In this document: positions 47,435 through 52,244 of the stretch, in pieces
Layout: each line of letters begins with the position of its first letter
Position numbering within the stretch: the stretch's first letter is position 1
IMG/VR virus record: IMGVR_UViG_3300033143_001356
Location: 1 to 52,244 of that record
Length of the DNA: 52,244 nt
Source of the DNA: a virus
Strand: one strand, 5' to 3'
Notes under the pieces: generated by a model
The model's input: only the letters and a program-made list of their open reading frames with translations
Databases searched by the model: none
What the model was told of the DNA's origin: nothing
Program-made: the position numbers and the translations under genes

Positions 47435-48041
47435 TTTATTCCTCGAATAAATAACCGTCTCTCCCTGTAGTCAAGCTTTTTTACATCGGAAACATTACCA
47501 CTTATGGCTGGCTAAACCCGCGTGTCCCGCCACGCCGCAACCAGATATTCACTTGTAAGGCAACTGTCTTGCTACTAATATTCTGGCGCCTTCTGTGTTG
47601 ATCATGCTTGTTTTTGGCCTAATAACGCAATGGACCGGCGTTTTCAACCTAAAAACAAAGGCGCCTCTTGTTCTTGATCCTGTTCAAAACACCAGCAAGC
47701 AGCCTCCGAAGAGGCCGTTTGCCACGAATCACGCGAGTAACAGCCTATGCTCATTGAACACGTTTACCGGCGCGTCGTCGTTGCTGGTTAGCTGACAATG
47801 TACACGAATGAAAAAATCGCTTTTAACGACATGCACATCGGCCAGCTTATAGCCTTCGGAGGAAGGACTATACCATCGGTGGGAATGAGTTGAGGCCGCC
47901 TCTTAACGGTCGCCGATGGTTCATATTATGAGGCAGGCAGGACTTACACCTGCGATAGTTACACTGTGTGTAGAGGTCAGGAGAGACCTTTCATGGCTTC
48001 GCTCGCTTCTCCATGCCGCTGCCTCTATAATTTCAAAGAGC
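47435..48041 (-). other. About 600 bp without genes, rich in RNA hairpins
   Basis: No convincing coding region on either strand; the longest frame (plus 47595-47795) lacks a ribosome site. Hairpins visible: GGCGCCTT (47585-47592) with AAGGCGCC (47658-47665) closing an 81-base structure with an inner AACGC/GCGTT. GCCTC-CGAA-GAGGC (47702-47715) and CCTTC-GGAG-GAAGG (47853-47866). ACCATCGG (47872-47879) with CCGATGGT (47913-47920) closing a smaller GAGG/CCTC stem. A tRNA-like fold follows at 47930-48025. It lies downstream of the promoter at 48131 and could be transcribed as a long structured leader or processed RNA. Confidence 0.5.
47930..48025 (-). ncRNA. Class II tRNA-like fold, 96 nt
   Basis: Minus strand: GAGGCAG (48025-48019) pairs with CTGCCTC (47936-47930) as a perfect acceptor-type stem. 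Next to it a 5-bp stem GCAGG/CCTGC with a seven-base loop TGTAAGT matches a T-arm in place. A CATGG/CCATG arm, an AGGTC/GACCT arm and an ACAC/GTGT variable-type arm lie between. The T-loop and six-base anticodon-type loop are non-canonical and there is no encoded CCA, so this is an atypical or decayed class II tRNA, or another cloverleaf RNA. Confidence 0.4.
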
Positions 48042-48097
48042 AAAAAACCCGCAATTCCGAAGACTTACGGGGCTTAACGGTTAGACCGCTAAGGATG
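48042..48097 (-). ncRNA. Candidate 56-nt small RNA or attenuated leader
   Basis: Downstream of the promoter at 48131-48104 the predicted transcript folds as a hairpin TTAGCGGT-CTA-ACCGTTAA (48092-48074). It is followed at once by an intrinsic terminator CCCGTAA / TTGCGGG (48071-48065, 48054-48048) with six T (48047-48042). No open reading frame fits. It is either a free small RNA or a leader that attenuates the structured region and genes downstream. Confidence 0.6.
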
Positions 48098-48103
48098 TAC
48101 TAA

Positions 48104-48131
48104 AGTATAACACAAAATCAGGCAAAGTCAA
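48104..48131 (-). promoter_or_regulatory. Sigma-70-type promoter of the small RNA
   Basis: Minus-strand TTGACT (48131-48126), 16-base spacer, TATACT (48109-48104). Start near 48097. Same -10 as other promoters of this genome. Confidence 0.7.
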
Positions 48132-48153
48132 GCCAAATGCAAATCTTTTTTAT

Positions 48154-48516
48154 TTATTTTTCCGGCAGCGGGGGTATTGGCATGTAGAACTTAGGCTTGT
48201 AGCTATCTGGAGCACGGGCAACAAACCACCTTTTACCTACAAAGTCGTAAGCACCCAATGGATAGCCGTTTGTTGTCATAGGCCACATCAAAAAATCCTT
48301 CGAGAATCTTTCGGTTTCTTTCTCCGGCATCGTCGCTGCTGTGATGGGTATCCAGAGAGAGGGGCGGGTGTTCCATGCGATAGCTGCGTTTTCAACGGAA
48401 TCATAAAGACCTGTTGACACTTCACATCTAACACACTCAACAAGATGGGCATGTAGCTGGATAGATTTAGACTTAGCTGCGCCTTTGCACAGCGGACACG
48501 GTTTCAATTCATTCAT
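48154..48516 (-). CDS. Lar-like zinc finger fused to a DUF551-like domain
   Basis: 120 residues from ATG at 48516 with AAAGGAAAAC. N-terminal LKPCPLCKGAAKSK ... CVRCEVSTGLYDSVENAAIA then WNTR is the Lar-type restriction alleviation pattern. The C-terminal WIPITAATMPEKE segment and GAYDFVGKRWFVAR resemble DUF551. Lar proteins modulate type I restriction-modification; here it may protect the phage together with the methylase. Stop is 20 bases before the small-RNA promoter. Confidence 0.65.
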   Translation of the reverse strand: MNELKPCPLCKGAAKSKSIQLHAHLVECVRCEVSTGLYDSVENAAIAWNTRPSLWIPITAATMPEKETERFSKDFLMWPMTTNGYPLGAYDFVGKRWFVARAPDSYKPKFYMPIPPLPEK

Positions 48517-48529
48517 CTTGTTTTCCTTT

Positions 48530-49000
48530 CTAAAAATTAGTCCTTGCAAACTCGCCGTAATTCTCTTTTGCTACCTCATCGTAAGCTTTGGCTGCTTTGA
48601 TTAAGCAGAAATACTCACCCAAGTACCTCCCTTTTCCGTTTATTTTTATCTGTGCGCGCCATTTTTTTGCTTGTTTACTCCAACACACGCCTTTGTATCC
48701 ACTTTTATTATTTCTCTGGATTTTACGGTTTGCCATATTCTGAGCATGGGTCGCGGTTCTCAAATTGAATCTCTGGTTATTTAGCCCGTTCCGGTCTCTA
48801 TGATCTGTTTTTTTTGACGAATTGCCTACAATAAGCCGGTGCATAAGCAAACCTTTGCCATTTGCTGTTCGTCTCACATATAACAACTGCCCTGTCGAAT
48901 GAGGGTGCCACTTCCACTGGTTCAGCCATTCAAAGTCTGCGTCATCTACTAAGGCAAATGTGTTTGAGTAAGTCGGGGTGCTAATGTCTATCTTCTTCAT
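48530..49000 (-). CDS. HNH endonuclease with AP2 DNA-binding domain
   Basis: 156 residues. Middle: LLMHRLIVG ... TDHRDRNGLNNQRFNLRTAT, the HNH_3 core with its His, Asp and Asn residues. C-terminus: SGYKGVCWSKQAKKWRAQIK and AKAYDEVAKENYGEFARTNF, the AP2 domain used for site recognition by homing endonucleases. ATG at 49000 with AGGAG, driven by its own promoter at 49119. Most likely a selfish mobile gene. Confidence 0.88.
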   Translation of the reverse strand: MKKIDISTPTYSNTFALVDDADFEWLNQWKWHPHSTGQLLYVRRTANGKGLLMHRLIVGNSSKKTDHRDRNGLNNQRFNLRTATHAQNMANRKIQRNNKSGYKGVCWSKQAKKWRAQIKINGKGRYLGEYFCLIKAAKAYDEVAKENYGEFARTNF

Positions 49001-49090
49001 AATACTACTCCTGTAATAGTTCCTGAAATAAAGTACGGAAGAGCGATTCAGGATGTATCGCCTTTTCGGGGGCTACCCTATCCGCACTGT

Positions 49091-49119
49091 AATATATACT
49101 ACTCCGGCTCATTTGTCAA
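49091..49119 (-). promoter_or_regulatory. Consensus sigma-70 promoter before the homing gene
   Basis: Minus-strand TTGACA (49119-49114), 17-base spacer, TATATT (49096-49091). Start near 49084. A ~80-base leader precedes the HNH/AP2 gene. Confidence 0.75.
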
Positions 49120-49210
49120 GTCTTTTTTATTTTGATTGAGGGCTTGGTGTGCCTTACATTCAGTACAATCACTTTCTATACCAATAGCGTTATTAAGTCC
49201 ACGACAAGCC

Positions 49211-49477
49211 TTACATTGTTCTCGCTAACGCCTCTCTCAACTGCTTGTTTTCAGCTTGGAGGTTATCCCCGCGTTCTTTTTCCTCACTATACAGCATACC
49301 AAGAGATTCTACGTCATGTTGTGCAACGTCCAGTGCTATGTCAAGAGGCTCTATGGGTTGCATTTCTTGGCCACAGTCGCCGCAATAGCGAGTTACGCAC
49401 TTGTCGTCACTGTCAAGCTCCCACGAAGAACCTCCGCAGGCCGGGCACTCTGTTGGGTATTTTACTTCTCTTTCCAT
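49211..49477 (-). CDS. Zinc-ribbon/coiled-coil protein, 88 aa
   Basis: ATG at 49477 with AAAGGAG. CPACGG and CGDCG around residues 11-36, then an acidic stretch and a terminal coiled coil (EKERGDNLQAENKQLREAL). Right after its TGTAA stop region a second CxxC...CxxC sequence continues in the +1 frame (see findings). Function unknown. Confidence 0.7.
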   Translation of the reverse strand: MEREVKYPTECPACGGSSWELDSDDKCVTRYCGDCGQEMQPIEPLDIALDVAQHDVESLGMLYSEEKERGDNLQAENKQLREALARTM

Positions 49478-49887
49478 TATTCGTTCTCCTTTTCTCTCGC
49501 CTTACAAGCGGCGAGTATGTAATCAGCAGGGGTGGCGTGAAATACTATCCACCGCAATAGGTTGTGTTTTCTATGGTAATGAGAATTTGTCCAGATAATC
49601 CATAATTGTCTTACGACAGGGATTCCTGCTGTCCGTACCAGCTTCATCGCATTATCCCAGTTGATGTCGATAGGGTCGGGGATGGTGCAGCCATCCATTG
49701 GCACAGCATGAAGCGGGTCTAAGTCAGGAAAATCTCCTCGTTTAGGTAAGTCGTCTGCTGACATATAGCATTTCTTGCACCAAAAAACCCCTAATGCTCC
49801 TCCCGAAAGGCACTTATCATGCTTCCACGCATCAGGAAACAGTTTGGGAAACAGTTTTACTGCTCGTATTGCCAGTTCTTCTTTCAT
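49477..49887 (-). CDS. Hypothetical protein, 136 aa
   Basis: ATG at 49887 with AAGGAG. N-terminal helix (IRAVKLFPKLFPDAWKHDKC), a CKKC pair, then DPIDINWDNAMKLVRT and a C-terminal LRWIVFHATPADYILAACKA, a pattern I recall from phage proteins of unknown role. One-base overlap with the next start. Confidence 0.7.
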   Translation of the reverse strand: MKEELAIRAVKLFPKLFPDAWKHDKCLSGGALGVFWCKKCYMSADDLPKRGDFPDLDPLHAVPMDGCTIPDPIDINWDNAMKLVRTAGIPVVRQLWIIWTNSHYHRKHNLLRWIVFHATPADYILAACKAREKENE

Positions 49888-49898
49888 GGTTTACTCCT
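49879..49898. repeat. 20-bp leader direct repeat (copy A)
   Basis: TTCTTTCATGGTTTACTCCT occurs here and at 50069-50088. Here it contains the ATG and ribosome site of the 136-aa gene (minus strand). At the second place it precedes only a nine-codon stub beginning MKEE like the real gene. Confidence 0.8.
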
Positions 49899-50055
49899 TA
49901 GACATAGTTGTTATTTCGTATAGTGATGAATGTTGGGCTGCGGTATCACCACAATGGGCATCGTAGGCGTATTTGTTTATATCAGCCAGTCTTTGTCTTA
50001 AAACCTTATTCTCTTTGGCCAAACTCTCTTTTGTGATAACTTTCAGTCTACTCAT
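49891..50055 (-). CDS. Small coiled-coil protein, 54 aa
   Basis: ATG at 50055 with AAAGGACGAG, a leader shared with the gene at 50386. Leucine-heptad helix (ITKESLAKENKVLRQRLADI), then a short tail. Possibly dimeric. Function unknown. Confidence 0.6.
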   Translation of the reverse strand: MSRLKVITKESLAKENKVLRQRLADINKYAYDAHCGDTAAQHSSLYEITTMSKE

Positions 50056-50068
50056 ATCTCGTCCTTTC

Positions 50069-50088
50069 TTCTTTCATGGTTTACTCCT
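50069..50088. repeat. 20-bp leader direct repeat (copy B) with gene stub
   Basis: Second copy of the 49879 element. On the minus strand ATG at 50077 opens nine codons (MKEERTRYE) and stops inside the next leader, which looks like a leftover of recombination between leaders. Confidence 0.75.
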
Positions 50089-50386
50089 GTAATCTTTCAA
50101 GCCAATCTTCTATTTCATGCCACGCGCCACAAGCACAAGGGCCTACAACAAAATCGCAAGCATCTGACGATGCGTTAAAAAACTTGCCTTGAAACTGTTC
50201 CGGCATAGGTATCATTCCGCTGTCTTTTTCTGCTTGAATCTCCCGCTTGCCTTTGAGTGCAGATTTTGCCGCCCTATACGCATACTTCAATAAAGTTAAT
50301 TTATCCTCATCTTCTGTTGCCTGATAAGCCTCGACAGTCATTATTGCCGCACCTTTGAGTTTTCTGATTTCGTAATTCTTACTCAT
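50081..50386 (-). CDS. Hypothetical protein, 101 aa
   Basis: ATG at 50386 with AAAGGACGAG. Helical and charged (EDKLTLLKYAYRAAKSALKG), with a C-terminal VGPCACGAWHEIEDW part. An internal ATG at residue 16 is an alternative start. Function unknown. Confidence 0.65.
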   Translation of the reverse strand: MSKNYEIRKLKGAAIMTVEAYQATEDEDKLTLLKYAYRAAKSALKGKREIQAEKDSGMIPMPEQFQGKFFNASSDACDFVVGPCACGAWHEIEDWLERLQE

Positions 50387-50397
50387 ATCTCGTCCTT

Positions 50398-50877
50398 TCA
50401 GTGGTTTAATTTTATATCCTCGATTAGTTTCCCCACTTCATACAGCCGTTGCGGGTGCATTTTATGATTCAAACACGTTATTTTGTATTCATCGGGGTAT
50501 ATCTCGTATCCACCTTCAGAGCAGTAGGGATTCCAAGGATTCTCGTTGCCCGTAATAAAGCACCCAGCGGCTCCCTTGGTATCGTAGTCACTAAAGCCTG
50601 CCTCTCGTAGCTTACACCAGAGTTCAGCCTTGTATCGCATTACAGCCTCTTGTTCGGGTGTTATCCAAGGGTGTTCAATAGTCTTCCATCTGTCAGGATG
50701 AGAATAGCTTATCTTCTTGAACCGTGGGCCGATGCCGAATTCAGACGACCAACTCCATCCATCCGAAAACACTGTTTCTTGATGGTAAAGAGGTTTAGAT
50801 ACTATAAGTATCACTGGAACTACAAGCCCTGTTTTAGCCCCTACCGCTCTTGAATCTGCAAATTTCCATACTATCAT
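50398..50877 (-). CDS. Hypothetical protein, 159 aa
   Basis: ATG at 50877 with TAGGAGC. Trp- and Tyr-rich middle (WKTIEHPWITPEQEAVMRYK, AELWCKLREAGFSDY). The first 30 residues are moderately hydrophobic but not a clear signal peptide. Function unknown. Confidence 0.65.
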   Translation of the reverse strand: MIVWKFADSRAVGAKTGLVVPVILIVSKPLYHQETVFSDGWSWSSEFGIGPRFKKISYSHPDRWKTIEHPWITPEQEAVMRYKAELWCKLREAGFSDYDTKGAAGCFITGNENPWNPYCSEGGYEIYPDEYKITCLNHKMHPQRLYEVGKLIEDIKLNH

Positions 50878-50887
50878 GTTCTTGCTC

Positions 50888-51118
50888 CTAAAGTCCTGTT
50901 ATTATCTCTACCGGCACAACCGGCACACGCTCGCCGATCTCGACGTACACCTCGTTAGGGTCTATTATCAGTACGGCATCGTCGATCTTATTGAAGACAC
51001 TGCCGTAGTACCAGCCGTGGCCCACGATAACCGTACAGCCTATACACCCCCACAGCGCAAGGCTTAGGGTTATAGCAAGTGTCCATGTTCGTAAGGGTAG
51101 GGTTAGTTTTGGTTTCAT
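50888..51118 (-). CDS. Small lipoprotein, 76 aa
   Basis: N-terminal LRTWTLAITLSLALWGCIGC: basic start, hydrophobic helix and LWGC lipobox, then a mature part of about 50 residues rich in Val, Ile, Asp and Glu. ATG at 51118 with AGGAGA. Candidate outer-membrane spanin (Rz1-type) or a superinfection-exclusion lipoprotein. The gene is far from any endolysin, none of which is recognised. Confidence 0.7.
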   Translation of the reverse strand: MKPKLTLPLRTWTLAITLSLALWGCIGCTVIVGHGWYYGSVFNKIDDAVLIIDPNEVYVEIGERVPVVPVEIITGL

Positions 51119-51122
51119 TTGT

Positions 51123-51356
51123 CTATTCTCCTACGCTTGTTACGTCAAAATCTTTGAACCATCCACATTCAGGACAAGCATGGCATGTTGCAGAGAAACC
51201 GTTGGCTTCTATTTCGTCCACAGGATGATTGTTTACGATAACAGGTTCTACTTTTCCGTTTTCATAAGGTTCTTCATCTGGCTCAACACGCATACCAAAT
51301 ACACTTGTACTTGCCAAGACCAAGATGGTTCCGCATTTTTCGCATTTGTCATTCAT
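51123..51356 (-). CDS. Zinc-ribbon protein, 77 aa
   Basis: ATG at 51356 with AGGAGA. CEKC at the start and CHACPEC near the end enclose an acidic loop. Function unknown. Confidence 0.7.
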   Translation of the reverse strand: MNDKCEKCGTILVLASTSVFGMRVEPDEEPYENGKVEPVIVNNHPVDEIEANGFSATCHACPECGWFKDFDVTSVGE

Positions 51357-51365
51357 TCTATTCTC

Positions 51366-51674
51366 CTAAGGGATAATTATTTTATTTTCTTTCAATAGTA
51401 TATTCATTGTTCTCAGGCAGCCTTCGTAATGCAACTTTTGAGCTTCAATAACATTTTCACGACACAGCGGGCTTGATGTTCTCCCGTCACACCAATTATG
51501 GCAAGCACTACATCCCCACGCTCCGAATATATCAGGTACTTTCTGGCCTGTACCTACACCGAAAAGACGTTTATTGTTCAAATGGCATAGCACCACTGTT
51601 TCGTTATTGCCGTTACATACGCCCGGAATTCTGATCTGGCATTGACGGCCTTTGGCTTGTTTGCGTAGGTTCAT
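51366..51674 (-). CDS. DUF1364 family nuclease-like protein
   Basis: 102 residues from ATG at 51674 (GGAGG upstream; a longer start at 51716 is rejected). MNLRKQAKGRQCQIRIPGVC, then HLNNKRLFGVGTGQKVPD and GAWGCSACHNWCDGR are the DUF1364 pattern of phage lambda ren/ninX-region proteins, thought to be HNH-like nucleases. Overlaps RusA by 4 bases and fits the recombination module. Confidence 0.78.
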   Translation of the reverse strand: MNLRKQAKGRQCQIRIPGVCNGNNETVVLCHLNNKRLFGVGTGQKVPDIFGAWGCSACHNWCDGRTSSPLCRENVIEAQKLHYEGCLRTMNILLKENKIIIP

Positions 51675-52087
51675 AATTCTTCTACCTCCACTTTTACCGA
51701 TCCAAATGTTCCCCATCTTTTCTTTATCCGTTCGTCCGCTATTTGTCTGTCATCTTTCCAAAATATCCCATTCAGAGCATCTTCGACGAACTTAGCAAGG
51801 TTTGTAGCGTCTGGGTTATTAGCGTGATACTTGTTTGGTGCGGATTCTTTAAGCAAAGCACAATTCTTGCCTGTACGATAATGACTCTTAGGCCGAATAA
51901 ACGTAAACGTCAAACATACTTCCAATGGCCCCTTGAATAGCACGTCTGGGCGGTGCTGGTGGGCTAACGCAAGGAAATCGGCCTTGTCCCCTGCCGATGG
52001 GTCATAGTGCCCCTTAGAGCCTCCACGCCGCCTGTGCCGCTTCAAGGTCTTTGGGTTCCCGAATAGTTCAAATGTTATCTTTGCCAT
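51671..52087 (-). CDS. rusA: RusA-like Holliday junction resolvase
   Basis: 138 residues from ATG at 52087 (GAGGAGTA upstream). Pattern: FTFIRPKSHYRTGKN, HANNPDATNLAKFVEDALNG and WKDDRQIADERIKKRW, the RusA signature with the DxxN..K and DDxxI parts carrying the catalytic Asp residues. It resolves Holliday junctions, so together with ERF and NinB-like proteins it completes a small recombination system. A longer start at 52138 is unlikely. It overlaps the joint-spanning gene by one base. Confidence 0.9.
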   Translation of the reverse strand: MAKITFELFGNPKTLKRHRRRGGSKGHYDPSAGDKADFLALAHQHRPDVLFKGPLEVCLTFTFIRPKSHYRTGKNCALLKESAPNKYHANNPDATNLAKFVEDALNGIFWKDDRQIADERIKKRWGTFGSVKVEVEEL

Positions 52088-52244
52088 TACTCCTCCTCTG
52101 CTTTCAACGCTTCTTTCTTGGTTCTTGAATATCCGCAATCAGGGCATTTCAAGCATTCAATCAACTTAGCCTTTCCGCTGGGCGATATAGTGCAGAGAGT
52201 ATCATTACCTACAAAGTCAGGGTATCCGTCAAGTTCATCCAGTA
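52087..52244 (-). CDS. Zinc-ribbon/coiled-coil protein spanning the circle joint (3' part)
   Basis: C-terminal 3' part of the gene that begins at 502. It contains CLKCPDCG (residues 160-167) and ends at TAA 52089-52087. Bases 52131-52244 repeat 1-114; the true gene uses them once. Stop overlaps the RusA start. Confidence 0.85.
   Translation of the reverse strand, partial: LDELDGYPDFVGNDTLCTISPSGKAKLIECLKCPDCGYSRTKKEALKAEEE
52131..52244. repeat. Right copy of 114-bp terminal direct repeat
   Basis: Identical to 1-114, see the left copy. It should be trimmed once when the genome is made circular. Confidence 0.95.

Noticed and set aside
47446-47474. Promoter directly before the 55-aa gene
   Set aside because: TTGACT and a weak -10 exist, but the start point would fall inside the ribosome site of the gene.
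47595-47795. 66-aa plus-strand ORF in the non-coding island
   Set aside because: No ribosome site, no promoter, opposite to the neighbouring transcription, and it runs through predicted hairpins.
48065-48092. Integron attC-like site (GCTTAAC next to GTTAGAC)
   Set aside because: The two motifs are directly adjacent, without the long imperfect hairpin between them required for attC; better explained by the small-RNA hairpin.

Overview
The window is one complete, circular, tailed-phage genome. Bases 1-114 recur exactly at 52131-52244, and a single 181-codon gene reads without interruption across the joint (start at 502, stop at 52087), so the unique circle is 52,130 bp. There are no ribosomal or host housekeeping genes. 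Terminase, portal, scaffold, major capsid, adaptor, ejection-type proteins and a large beta-helix fibre are present. No tape-measure or sheath gene was seen, which points to a short-tailed (podovirus-like) particle. Strong AGGAG ribosome sites and promoters close to the bacterial sigma-70 consensus imply a bacterial host, but nothing in the sequence identifies it. No integrase, DNA polymerase, RNA polymerase or recognisable endolysin was found.

Layout. (1) About 495-8,651, minus strand: early/replication block with a DnaC-like loader, a DUF1376-type replication protein, a NinB-like protein, an ERF annealing protein, YopX, an XRE regulator and many small Cys-rich genes. It continues through the joint into 52,087-49,211 with RusA, a DUF1364 protein and a lipoprotein. 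(2) 8,880-40,155, minus strand: the late block. Read in transcription order (right to left) it holds two head-type proteins, an HNH gene, portal, scaffold, major capsid, three small head proteins and the adaptor. A ten-gene sugar block follows, then tail and ejection proteins, TerL, the fibre and a few tiny genes. (3) 40,349-42,999, minus strand: small genes led by TerS. (4) 43,260-46,891, plus strand: a divergent block of small genes with an HNH protein, a Dam-like methylase and a small HTH protein. (5) 46,892-49,119: convergent terminator, two small genes, about 700 bp of structured non-coding DNA with a candidate small RNA and a tRNA-like fold, then a Lar-like protein and an HNH/AP2 endonuclease.

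The most striking content is at 24,497-31,518. There, overlapping genes encode a NeuB/PseI-type synthase, a PseB-type 4,6-dehydratase, an aldo/keto reductase, a class III aminotransferase, a PseH-like acetyltransferase, a FemAB-like acyltransferase, a surface-carbohydrate GT-B-like protein and an SpsF-type cytidylyltransferase. Together they resemble a nearly complete pathway to a CMP-activated nonulosonic (pseudaminic-like) sugar. It is translationally coupled between the head-tail adaptor and the tail genes, so it should be made late, with the virion. Several enzymes are unusually short (synthase without a SAF domain, 199-aa reductase, 185-aa cytidylyltransferase). Decoration of the particle or of the infected cell surface is my inference.

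Regulation visible in the sequence includes six sigma-70-like promoters. There is an inverted-repeat operator pair at the promoter upstream of the XRE gene, and a cluster of five AGTAACC-type heptamers at the presumed late promoter behind a strong terminator. Repeated short leaders with mini-hairpins occur in the small-gene blocks, where they may aid gene shuffling.
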